From Actinomycetes bacterium (GTDB taxonomy: Bacteria > Actinomycetota > Actinomycetes > Mycobacteriales > Micromonosporaceae), in contig JAEZGP010000028.1 in the NCBI GenBank assembly GCA_023437285.1, positions 1 to 11,545 of the forward strand: a stretch of 11,545 nucleotides of DNA. The letters are read 5' to 3'. This document shows, in pieces, positions 1-5,490 of this stretch (positions are counted from its first letter, which is position 1; every line of letters starts with the position of its first letter). A program made the translations under genes and the position numbers. Under the pieces are notes generated by a model, which had not been told where the DNA came from, searched no databases, and worked only from the letters and a program-made list of their open reading frames with translations.

Positions 1-63
1 GTGCAGGGCGACGAGCGTCCCGGCCCGCTGCGCGGCCGCCCGTACGGCACCGACCCGCTGTGA
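1..63 (+). CDS. 3' end of an unidentified upstream gene (partial)
   Basis: Frame 1 is open from the first base to a TGA at 61-63 and gives 20 residues rich in Gly, Pro, Arg and Asp, ending YGTDPL. Codon third positions are almost all G or C, as in the real genes further along, which supports coding, but the piece is too short to name a family. It starts with GTG, but this is probably only where the window was cut. The 76 bases between its stop and the tRNA hold a possible tRNA promoter and nothing else I can support. Confidence 0.45.
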   Translation: MQGDERPGPLRGRPYGTDPL

Positions 64-119
64 GCCCAGGTCCCCCCGCCGCGCGGCATACCGAGTCGCG
101 TGGCGCGCGGGGAACCTGT

Positions 120-125
120 TAGCCT
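120..125 (+). promoter_or_regulatory. possible -10 element of the tRNA-Ala gene
   Basis: TAGCCT fits the actinobacterial -10 pattern TANNNT and lies 14 bases before the first tRNA base, so transcription would start a few bases ahead of the mature 5' end. No good -35 hexamer is visible at the usual distance. This is a suggestion from position and pattern only. Confidence 0.3.
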
Positions 126-139
126 TGTGCCCGGTCCAG

Positions 140-215
<76 letters not shown>

Positions 216-223
216 CGAGTTTC

Positions 224-256
224 CGCAGGTCAATGGGCATTTTTCATTGACCTGCG
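224..256 (+). terminator. perfect 12-bp-arm hairpin just after tRNA-Ala
   Basis: CGCAGGTCAATG (224-235) and its exact reverse complement CATTGACCTGCG (245-256) flank a 9-base loop that ends in a T run. The hairpin starts 11 bases after the tRNA and is followed by TTCCGTTTT, so a factor-independent terminator of the tRNA transcript is the simplest reading. The stem is less GC-rich than most terminators in such genomes. A recombination or attachment-related palindrome next to the tRNA is an alternative that I cannot test here. Confidence 0.5.
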
Positions 257-430
257 TTCCGTTTTCAGAGACGCCATGATCGCGGAAGTGCTCATAGGAT
301 CGAACGTTGTTGCTCCAAGGCGATTCGGCTCAGTGAGGATGGCCTTGATTCACTGGCCGCAGTAGGCGAGACATTTCACGGGGACCCGACGCGGCAACTC
401 CCTTGTAGGCGAGTACTTCGACGAAGCTCA
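257..430. other. non-coding or decayed stretch between tRNA hairpin and XRE gene
   Basis: About 175 bases with no open frame of convincing length on either strand and with visibly more A and T than the core genes. A 9-base direct repeat GTAGGCGAG occurs at 362-370 and 405-413. A 29-codon plus-strand frame opens at 277, but it has no ribosome binding site worth noting and no recognisable motif. The base composition and lack of coding suggest old accessory DNA next to the tRNA. Confidence 0.4.
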
Positions 431-808
431 CTAGTGCCTGATGAGCGGGGTGAGGTCGACCTCTACATCGTGTCCTGCGATCGTGACTACGACGCGTGGC
501 CGGTCGCCGGCGGCTGCCAGGTAGCTGGCGAGGGTGGACAGCAGCATGTCAGGGCGGCTTTCGATGCGGCTGATTTCAGACTGTGCCACACCCATGGCCT
601 TGGCGAGCTCGACCTGTGTGAGGTCCGCCGCTTTGCGTACGGCAGCGAGATTTTCTGCGTAGATGCGGTCAGCTTCGGCCATCTCGGCGCGGATGCTGTC
701 GACGCGCTCGGCGGCGCCGCCCCGTGCACGTAGCTGGGCGATCCGGGCCTTCGCTGCATCCGTGCCGACGAAAGTGGTGGGCTCGGCGTGGGTGGGCTGT
801 TTAGTCAT
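431..808 (-). CDS. XRE-family helix-turn-helix regulator, antitoxin-like
   Basis: A 125-residue cytoplasmic protein. An N-terminal, mostly helical, Ala/Glu/Arg-rich segment (residues 15-55) is followed by a Cro/C1-type HTH at about residues 54-105. Its recognisable core is LTQVELAKAMGVAQSEISRI, with the usual Q-S-E-I-S-R-I recognition helix. A short beta-like tail (VVVTIAGHDVEVDL) ends it. This layout, an HTH near the C-terminus of a small protein, is common in HigA-like antitoxins that repress their own operon. I chose the ATG at 808 because GGAGG sits five bases before it. An ATG 12 bases upstream overlaps that site and is less likely. The start overlaps the stop of an upstream minus-strand frame (801-941), suggesting translational coupling. 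The HTH assignment is secure. The antitoxin role is inferred from size and neighbours, and no toxin is visible. Confidence 0.82.
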   Translation of the reverse strand: MTKQPTHAEPTTFVGTDAAKARIAQLRARGGAAERVDSIRAEMAEADRIYAENLAAVRKAADLTQVELAKAMGVAQSEISRIESRPDMLLSTLASYLAAAGDRPRVVVTIAGHDVEVDLTPLIRH

Positions 809-941
809 CGTCGCCTCCATCGGTCAGTCTGAGGTACGCCGCGATCACCTGATCGGCGCGGCTGCCGACGCTGTTGTAGAAGACGTCACCCATCTGGGCC
901 TTGTCGTTAGAGCCCAAGTCCGCCCAAAGCCAGGCAGGGTT
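801..941 (-). pseudogene. orphan 46-codon frame, probable 3' remnant of a lost gene upstream of the XRE gene
   Basis: On the minus strand the frame between TGA (942-944) and TAA (801-803) encodes 46 residues, including WADLGSNDKAQMGDVFYNS and ending in TDGGDDD. It has normal-looking composition and its stop overlaps the XRE start in an ATGACTAA arrangement, typical of paired genes. No full gene leads into it: the preceding in-frame codon is the stop of the ribbon-helix-helix gene. An ATG at 893 with AAGG five bases upstream could start a 30-residue peptide, and TTG at 917 a 38-residue one. I do not recognise the family. Possible readings are the C-terminal end of a toxin or partner gene truncated by deletion, or a genuine micro-protein coupled to the regulator. 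Confidence 0.4.
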
Positions 942-1208
942 TCAGCTAGCGTCAGGCATGCCGCCGTACTCGTCGAGTTGCTCAGCCGGCACGTCGGTAA
1001 GGAGCGAGACAGCGGACTTTGATGAACCGTCTAGTCGGCTTAGTGCAGCTCGAACGCCTTCGTTGATCTCACTGCGGTGTGCCTCGATGTACTCGCGTAC
1101 GGCGGCGTCAACGACATCTTTCTTGGCCTTGCCTAGGAAGTGGGCAGCGTGAGAGATGAGCTGATCAGTATCAACGTCGACCTTGATGGGAGCGGACGTT
1201 GCAGCCAT
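942..1208 (-). CDS. ribbon-helix-helix antitoxin-like protein (VapB/CopG type)
   Basis: An 88-residue protein. It opens with a short strand (APIKVDVDTD, residues 6-15) and two helices (about 16-27 and 29-45, with KKDVVDAAVREYIEAHR), the pattern of a ribbon-helix-helix dimer that inserts a two-stranded sheet into the DNA major groove. The tail (residues 46-88, acidic and Leu-rich, ending LDEYGGMPDAS) resembles the flexible toxin-binding part of type II antitoxins. The ATG at 1208 is preceded by a GGGGG-rich site; an upstream in-frame TTG at 1226 is less likely. The upstream region holds three tandem 8-bp repeats suited to cooperative binding by such proteins. No toxin gene follows: the next frame is a 46-codon orphan tail, then the XRE gene. 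The fold call is fairly firm; the antitoxin role is inferred. Confidence 0.75.
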   Translation of the reverse strand: MAATSAPIKVDVDTDQLISHAAHFLGKAKKDVVDAAVREYIEAHRSEINEGVRAALSRLDGSSKSAVSLLTDVPAEQLDEYGGMPDAS

Positions 1209-1232
1209 GGGTCCCCCTTCCGCCAATCTCTA

Positions 1233-1256
1233 TCGATACCCTGGTACCAAAGTACC
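1233..1256 (-). promoter_or_regulatory. three tandem 8-bp repeats, probable operator of the RHH/XRE operon
   Basis: Read on the minus strand, 1256 to 1233 is three adjacent octamers: GGTACTTT, then GGTACCAG, then GGTATCGA. Each begins GGTAY. The first two also form an inverted pair, GGTAC at 1243-1247 and GTACC at 1252-1256 on the plus strand. A further GGTATCG lies at 1285-1291 on the minus strand. The array ends 24 bases before the start codon of the ribbon-helix-helix gene. Ribbon-helix-helix repressors such as MetJ bind tandem 8-bp sites, so autoregulation is a reasonable inference. No convincing -35/-10 pair is placed. Confidence 0.45.
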
Positions 1257-1496
1257 TCGCGACACCTGGCATCGAGTGACTCAACGATACCGAGTACGAG
1301 CAGGGTATGGCGACCTCGATCAACTTCGCAGAGTGCTCTACTCGATGGGTGGTCGTCGAACGTATGTTCCTCTAAGCTCGCGCCTTGACCAAAGAGATCG
1401 AGAAGGGCGCGGCGGTAGCTGGGACCGTTGACCCACGCGGACGAGGAGCGACGCTCGCGATCCGATGACCGCACCAATTCGAGAGGACGCTGGCCA

Positions 1497-2072
1497 GTGG
1501 CATTGTTGGACCTCAGCCCCGCTGAGCGGCACCGGCACATCGCGGGTACGTTCACCGACCGCGTCCGCGCGACCCGGTCCTGGGACGCCCCCGCGCCGGT
1601 GGCCGGCTGGACGGCCCGCGACGTGGTGGGTCACCTGGTCGGCTGGTTCCCGCCCTTCCTCGCCGCCGGTGCCGGCATCGAGCTGCCCAGCGGGCCGAGC
1701 GTGGCCGAGGACCCGGTCGCGGCCTGGCAGGTCCACTGTGACGGTGTGCAGGCGCTGCTCGACGATCCGGAGACCCCCCGCCGGGAGCTGGTCAACAAGC
1801 ACCTGGGCAACGTGCCGTTGGACCAGGCCATCGACAGGTTCTACACGTCCGACGTGTTCATGCACACGTGGGACCTGGCCCGGGCGACCGGGCAGGACGA
1901 CCGGCTCGACGCCGACTTCTGCGCCGCGCTGCTCGGCGGGATGGAGCCGATGGACGACCTGCTGCGCTCGTCCGGCCAGTATGGGCCGCGGGTCCCGACG
2001 CCCGACGACGCGGACGCGCAGACCCGCCTGCTCGGGTTCATCGGCCGCGACCCGTTCTGGAAGCAGGTTTAG
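1497..2072 (+). CDS. TIGR03086-type / maleylpyruvate-isomerase-like metal-binding protein
   Basis: A 191-residue DinB-like four-helix-bundle protein. The start of the family is recognisable in LDLSPAERHRHIAGTFTDRV, followed by APVAGWTARDVVGHLVGWF (residues 33-51) with the first putative metal histidine H47. SDVFMHTWDLARATG (residues 118-132) supplies H123, the second expected ligand. Relatives include mycothiol-dependent isomerases and transferases of actinobacteria, but the substrate of this subgroup is generally unknown. I chose GTG at 1497 because GAGAGGA lies nine bases upstream and the resulting length suits the family. The frame stays open upstream to a TTG at 1428, but that extra part is Arg-rich and unlike the family. 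The gene converges on the GNAT gene and their stop codons overlap over 2069-2072. Confidence 0.8.
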   Translation: MALLDLSPAERHRHIAGTFTDRVRATRSWDAPAPVAGWTARDVVGHLVGWFPPFLAAGAGIELPSGPSVAEDPVAAWQVHCDGVQALLDDPETPRRELVNKHLGNVPLDQAIDRFYTSDVFMHTWDLARATGQDDRLDADFCAALLGGMEPMDDLLRSSGQYGPRVPTPDDADAQTRLLGFIGRDPFWKQV

Positions 2073-2527
2073 TCCAGGTCCAGGACGGCGACGGTCTGGT
2101 TCTCGCTCTTCTCGCCGGTCGGCCGGAAGCCCAGCTTCAGGTAGAACGGTTCGGGTCCGCCGTCGCGCGGCTCCCACGTGACGTACACCTTCGTCTCGCC
2201 GCGACTGCGGATCTCGTCGCACACCGCGCGTACGGCGAAGGTTCCGTAGCCCTTGCCCTGGGCGTCGGCGGCGATGTTGAGCCGCCACAGTCCGGACCGG
2301 ATGTCGCTGGTGTCGTTGTCCGGCCCCCACGGGATGTTCAGGAACGCCATCACGAAGCCCACCAGTTGGTCGCCGTCGTAGATCAGGCGCGGCCACGCGT
2401 ACTGGGGGAAGACGTACGCCTCGGCGAGCGACTTGACGACCGGCGCGACGAGGTCCGCCTGGTCGGGGCGTACGGCCAGGGCGAGGGCCGCCTCATAGTT
2501 GTCCGGGGTGATCTCTTCCAGGCGCAT
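2069..2527 (-). CDS. GNAT-family N-acetyltransferase
   Basis: A 152-residue acetyl-CoA-dependent acetyltransferase. Motif A is seen in LWRLNIAADAQGKGYGTFAV (residues 80-99), with the Q-G-K-G-Y-G pyrophosphate-binding loop at 90-95. Motif B is EPFYLKLGFRPTGE (126-139), with Y129 a candidate general acid. The N-terminal PDNYEAALALAVRPDQADLV and the AYVFPQYAWPRLIYDG stretch resemble the BltD/PaiA-like polyamine acetyltransferase branch, so a small amine or polyamine is a plausible substrate, but that is inference. ATG at 2527 is preferred because an upstream in-frame start at 2599 adds 24 residues unlike the family; no strong ribosome binding site is seen. It lies 65 bases after the sigma factor on the same strand and may be read through from it. 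Its stop overlaps the convergent TIGR03086-type gene. Confidence 0.85.
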   Translation of the reverse strand: MRLEEITPDNYEAALALAVRPDQADLVAPVVKSLAEAYVFPQYAWPRLIYDGDQLVGFVMAFLNIPWGPDNDTSDIRSGLWRLNIAADAQGKGYGTFAVRAVCDEIRSRGETKVYVTWEPRDGGPEPFYLKLGFRPTGEKSENQTVAVLDLD

Positions 2528-2592
2528 GCGGCGGACCCTAGCGCCTCCGTGCTGCCCGGGCGATCCCATTACCAGGTCACGGGTAAGCGCGG

Positions 2593-3825
2593 TCAGCACA
2601 GTTGGTCGCGGCGGCGGCGCAGGTACGCGGTCTCGGCGGTGTTGCCCGCCAGTTCGATGGCCTTGTCGTAGGCGGCGCGCGAGTCCTGACCGCGACCCAG
2701 CCGGCGTAGCAGGTCGGCGCGGGTGGCGTGGAAGGCGTGATAGTCGACCAACGGGCCGGCGAGCCGGTCGACGAGCGCCAGGGCCACCTCCGGACCGTCG
2801 AGTTCGGCGACCGCGATGGCGCGGTTGAGGGCGATGACCGGCGAGGGATCGAGGCGCACGAGCTGGTCGTAGAGGGCGACGACCTGCGACCAGTCGGTGT
2901 CGCGTACGTCGCGGGCCGACGTGTGCACCGCGTTGATCGCCGCGAGGAGTTGGTAGCGACCCGGCGGCGCGCCACTGGCCAGGCGTTCGCGGACCAGCCG
3001 GTGGCCCTCCGCGATGAGTCCCGCGTCCCAGGCCCCACGGTCCTGCTCGGCGAGGCTGACCAGTTCGCCGTCCGCCGACAGCCGGGCGGTGCGGCGGGCC
3101 TCGGTGAGCAACATCAGCGCGAGCAGCCCGGCCACCTCACCATCGTCGGGCAGCAGGGTACGGACCAGGCGGGTGAGCCGGATCGCCTCGGCGGTCAGCT
3201 CCTGACGGACCGCGGCGGTGTCGGGCCCGGTCGCCAGGTAGCCCTCGTTGAAGACGAGGTACAGCACGGCGAGTACGCCGGAGACCCGTACCGGCAGCTC
3301 CGCCGCGGACGGCACCCGGTACGGGATGCCCGCCGCCTTGATCTTGGCTTTCGCGCGGGTGATCCGGCGCTCCATGGCGGCCTCCCGCACCAGGAACGCG
3401 CGGGCGATCTCCGGCACGGTCAGGCCGCCGACCAGGCGCAGCGTGAGCGCCACGCGGGTCTGCGGCGCGAGCGCCGGGTGGCAGCAGGTGAAGATCAGTT
3501 TGAGTCGCTCGTCGTCGATGGGGCCGGGCGGCCCGGGCAGGTCTTCGGCGTACAACAGGTGAGCCTCCCGCTGCTTGTCGCCGCGCTTGTTCTCGCGTCG
3601 GATGCGGTCGATGGCCTTGCGGTTGGCGGTGGTGGTCAGCCAGGCGCCGGGGTTGGGCGGTACGCCGTCGACGGGCCACCGCTCAACGGCGCTGGCGAAC
3701 GCCTCGGCCGCCGCCTCCTCGGCGACGTCGAGGTCGCCGAAGCGCCGGGCCAGGGCGGCGACCAGCCGCGCCCACTCCTCGTGGTGCGCGCGGGTGATCG
3801 CCGCCCGGACGTCAGGCACGCTCAC
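2593..3825 (-). CDS. ECF42-type RNA polymerase sigma factor with C-terminal extension (DUF6596/TPR-like)
   Basis: A 410-residue extracytoplasmic-function sigma factor, about twice normal ECF length. Region 2 occupies about residues 8-80, with EEAAAEAFASAVERWP and NPGAWLTTTANRKAIDRIRR. Region 4 is about 106-165, with DDERLKLIFTCCHPALAPQT, LTVPEIARAFLVREAAMERR and the DNA-binding helix. The remaining 245 residues carry the group signature YLVFNEGYLATG (189-200) and a helical, TPR-like part with LDPSPVIALNRAIAVAEL (325-342). In ECF42 factors this extension stands in for an anti-sigma factor and is needed for activity. It starts with GTG and overlaps the upstream DGPF gene by GTGA (3822-3825), the conserved pairing for this group. 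The group is known from actinobacteria and has been linked to stress or antibiotic responses. Targets here are unknown. Confidence 0.93.
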   Translation of the reverse strand: MSVPDVRAAITRAHHEEWARLVAALARRFGDLDVAEEAAAEAFASAVERWPVDGVPPNPGAWLTTTANRKAIDRIRRENKRGDKQREAHLLYAEDLPGPPGPIDDERLKLIFTCCHPALAPQTRVALTLRLVGGLTVPEIARAFLVREAAMERRITRAKAKIKAAGIPYRVPSAAELPVRVSGVLAVLYLVFNEGYLATGPDTAAVRQELTAEAIRLTRLVRTLLPDDGEVAGLLALMLLTEARRTARLSADGELVSLAEQDRGAWDAGLIAEGHRLVRERLASGAPPGRYQLLAAINAVHTSARDVRDTDWSQVVALYDQLVRLDPSPVIALNRAIAVAELDGPEVALALVDRLAGPLVDYHAFHATRADLLRRLGRGQDSRAAYDKAIELAGNTAETAYLRRRRDQLC

Positions 3826-4172
3826 TCGCCGTGAAACGGCCGTACCTCGACCTTGCGGTTGCAGGCTCGTGACCCGTCGGCGGCGAGCTGGAGTGCCGCG
3901 TCCAGGTCGGCGGCCCGGATGATCCAGAAGCCGGCGAGGTACTCCTTCGACTCCAGGAAGGGTCCATCGGTGACGAGGCCGGCCCCGTCGCGGTTGTCGA
4001 CGACGGTGGCCGTGGCGGGCGACGCGAGGCCGCCGGCGAAGACCCAGTGGCCCTCCGCCTGGAGCCGCTCGTTGAACACGTCGATCGCCGCCATCTCGGC
4101 CGCGTTGGCGGAGCCGGTGCGGAGCAGCTTCTCATCGGTCGTGTCGTCAACCACGGAGAACAGGTACTGCAT
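3822..4172 (-). CDS. YciI-like DGPF-domain protein, partner of the ECF42 sigma factor
   Basis: A 116-residue single-domain protein of the YCII-related/DGPF family, a ferredoxin-like alpha-beta fold. The signature VTDGPFLESKEYLAGFWII runs over residues 67-85, with D69-G70-P71-F72, and the ending RKVEVRPFHGE is also typical. Its biochemical role is not established. Relatives sit beside ECF42 sigma genes so regularly that the pair is treated as one module, and DGPF genes are frequent members of the ECF42 regulon. It starts at ATG 4172 with AGGAG ten bases upstream. The stop overlaps the sigma start, so the two are almost certainly co-transcribed and coupled. A promoter for the pair should lie between 4173 and the inverted repeat at 4196, or inside it, but I cannot point to one. 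Confidence 0.92.
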   Translation of the reverse strand: MQYLFSVVDDTTDEKLLRTGSANAAEMAAIDVFNERLQAEGHWVFAGGLASPATATVVDNRDGAGLVTDGPFLESKEYLAGFWIIRAADLDAALQLAADGSRACNRKVEVRPFHGE

Positions 4173-4195
4173 CTCTCATCATCTCCTGCGCTGGG

Positions 4196-4273
4196 GGCGC
4201 CCATCGGCTTTGAGATCTTGGCATAGAAAACCGCCTATAGCCGGCCTTTCATGCCAAGATCCCAAAGGGCGCC
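4196..4273. repeat. large imperfect inverted repeat, possible bidirectional terminator or dispersed palindromic element
   Basis: Arms TTTGAGATCTTGGCAT (4209-4224) and ATGCCAAGATCCCAAA (4251-4266) are complementary at 15 of 16 positions around a 26-base centre. An outer pair GGCGCCC (4196-4202) and GGGCGCC (4267-4273) continues the symmetry. On the left only, six extra bases (ATCGGC) separate outer and inner arms. The centre (GAAA, CTATAG, TTTC) is itself weakly symmetric. It lies 23 bases upstream of the DGPF gene and about 100 bases before the recognisable protease remnant. Its length, high arm identity and non-coding position fit a dispersed palindromic repeat, or a terminator for the now-dead region. 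Copy number elsewhere cannot be seen from here. Confidence 0.65.
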
Positions 4274-4413
4274 GCTCACCTCTCCTACGAACGGGGACGG
4301 GCCGATCCGACAACGAGCGGCGAATGTTCACCGCCGTCGGGCGGTCGGCGGCGTATTCGGGGGTCTCTTATGCCCGGGCAGGGCAACGACGAGGAGTTCG
4401 TGCCGTCGAACCC

Positions 4414-4603
4414 GTGGCGAAGCAGGTGCGCATCGTCGCACTGCGTGTGCTCAACTGCAACGGCGTCGGGGCGATGTCGGGCGTGCTCGCGGCCCTCGAC
4501 TGGGTGATGCGCGGGTTGCCTGCGCCGCAAGGCGACGCTCGGCAAGCTGGCCAACACCCGTGGCTCGCCCAACCAGCTGCTGCGTGTCGTCGCCGCCTGC
4601 TGA
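4414..4603 (+). pseudogene. decayed second copy of the S8 serine protease gene
   Basis: Two blocks match the intact protease at 5491-6765. Block one, 4414-4506, reads VAKQVRIVALRVLNCNGVG followed by AMSGVLAALDWV, against VAKRVRLVALRVLNCNGVG and AISGILSALDWV in the intact copy (residues 230-260). Block two, 4511-4603, in another frame, reads GCLRRKATLGKLANTRGSPN, then QLLRVVAAC and a stop, against GCMRQKATLNKVANARNSPN and QLLRVISKC. The equivalent of about 400 bases is missing between them, including the regions for the oxyanion-hole Asn and the catalytic Ser. Four extra bases (ATGC, 4507-4510) shift the frame. Upstream, 4378-4410 shows weaker similarity to the REFGGRAV region, so the remnant may begin a little earlier. 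Asp, His, propeptide and signal peptide are not recognisable. The remnant cannot make an active protease. Confidence 0.85.
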
Positions 4604-4614
4604 CGGTGCCGGGC

Positions 4615-5382
4615 CTACCGGCCGAGGAACGTCCGCAGCGCGGCGATCACCTCGGCCGGGGCCTCCTCGGCCATGTGGTGCCCCGAGTCGATGGCGTGGC
4701 CGCGCAGGTCGGGTGCCCACGGCCACCAGACGGCGAGCGGGTCGCCGTGCAGGTCGGCCAGGTCGTCCCGAGACGACCAGAGCACCAGCGTGGGGCAGCT
4801 CACGGTCCGCCCGGCCGCCCGGACCTCGGCGTGGTTCTCGGCGCCCATGAGCGTCTTGTCCAGGTTGTACCAGGCGTCGGGGTCGGCCAGGATGGCCCGC
4901 TCCGGCTTGTCCGGCTGGCGGTAGAAGAACCAGTGCCAGTACGCGTCGGCAAAGCGCGCGTCGCAGCGGTCGAGGGCCTCGCTGATCGGGATGCCGTCCA
5001 TGGCGACCAGGCCGGTGACCCGGTCGGGGTGGTCGAGGGCGAGACGCAGCGCCACGTAGCAGCCCCGGTCGTGCCCGGCGACGGCGAAACGTTCGTGGCC
5101 GAGGTGGCTCATGAGGGCGGCGAGGTCGTCGGCGACGGCGCGTTTGGACTGCTGGGCGTGGTCGGGCCGCGGCGGCGGGGCGCTCGACGCGCCGTACCCG
5201 CGCATGTCGGGCACGACCACCGACAGGCCGTCGGTGGCCAGCGCTGGGGCGACCCGGTGCCACGTCGCGCCCGTGCGGGGATGCCCGTGGACGAGCAGGA
5301 GGGCGGGCCCGTCGCCGCCGTGACGCACCCGCAACGTTACCTCGTCAAGATCTACATGTTCGTCGCTGAAGCCCTCAAACAC
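4615..5382 (-). CDS. alpha/beta hydrolase, haloacetate dehalogenase / epoxide hydrolase-like
   Basis: A 255-residue alpha/beta-hydrolase-fold protein with no signal peptide. The oxyanion-hole HGHPRTGATW is at residues 32-41 and PDMRGYGASS at 58-67. The nucleophile elbow AGHDRGCYVALRLALDHP (102-119) has Asp105, not Ser, as in haloalkane/haloacetate dehalogenases and epoxide hydrolases. D129 (AMDGIP), H150-W151 (YWHWFF) and catalytic H235 (SGHHMAEEAP) match the fluoroacetate dehalogenase pattern, and R106 matches its first carboxylate-binding Arg. The second Arg expected at the elbow is Tyr109 here, and the cap between DPDAW (167) and RAAGR (188) looks some 30-40 residues shorter than in relatives I know. 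Substrate use is therefore uncertain. The start is GTG at 5382. The gene faces the protease remnant, 11 bases from its stop. Confidence 0.82.
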   Translation of the reverse strand: MFEGFSDEHVDLDEVTLRVRHGGDGPALLLVHGHPRTGATWHRVAPALATDGLSVVVPDMRGYGASSAPPPRPDHAQQSKRAVADDLAALMSHLGHERFAVAGHDRGCYVALRLALDHPDRVTGLVAMDGIPISEALDRCDARFADAYWHWFFYRQPDKPERAILADPDAWYNLDKTLMGAENHAEVRAAGRTVSCPTLVLWSSRDDLADLHGDPLAVWWPWAPDLRGHAIDSGHHMAEEAPAEVIAALRTFLGR

Positions 5383-5424
5383 GCCTGAGCATTACCCATC
5401 GATTGCTGGTAGCCCCGCAAAAGT

Positions 5425-5434
5425 TTGTGCACAA
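5425..5434. promoter_or_regulatory. perfect 10-bp palindrome upstream of the S8 protease
   Basis: TTGTGCACAA is a perfect palindrome in the 108-base gap between the divergent hydrolase and protease starts, about 57 bases before the protease ATG. It could be an operator for either gene. Each strand also carries TTGTGCACA, one base from the actinobacterial DnaA-box form TTGTCCACA, though a single such site means little. I see no confident -35/-10 pair in this gap. Confidence 0.3.
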
Positions 5435-5490
5435 CCAGTATCCCGGGCGTTTTTATGCCTGTTGAGCAGGGTGTAAAGACGAAGGGCAAT

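Noticed and set aside
942..944. TGA between the ribbon-helix-helix gene and the 46-codon tail as a recoded or selenocysteine codon
   Set aside because: The two parts are in the same frame, but there is no visible stem-loop of the right kind, and the ribbon-helix-helix protein is complete at its normal size.
431..1208. A complete HigBA or VapBC toxin-antitoxin pair
   Set aside because: Neither a RelE/HigB-like nor a PIN-domain toxin can be found in any frame next to the XRE or ribbon-helix-helix gene.
1376..1468. Short plus-strand frame with a TTG at 1385, reading LTKEIEKGAAVAGTVDPRGR and onward to a TGA
   Set aside because: Only about 27 residues, no good ribosome binding site, and no family I recognise; it may be a chance frame or a small remnant.
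1338..2396. Long minus-strand open frame opposite the TIGR03086-type and GNAT genes
   Set aside because: Arg/Gly/Pro-rich translation with no motif; it is the mirror of well-supported genes in high-GC DNA and spans two of them.
2728..3834. 368-codon plus-strand open frame opposite the sigma factor
   Set aside because: It is antisense to a protein with clear ECF42 motifs along its whole length; its own translation is low-complexity Gly/Arg/Val with no recognisable domain.
3853..5388. 511-codon plus-strand open frame through the protease remnant and opposite two minus-strand genes
   Set aside because: Only the part at about 4414-4506 resembles a real protein, the S8 protease. The rest is antisense to the DGPF gene and the hydrolase, so the long frame is not one gene.
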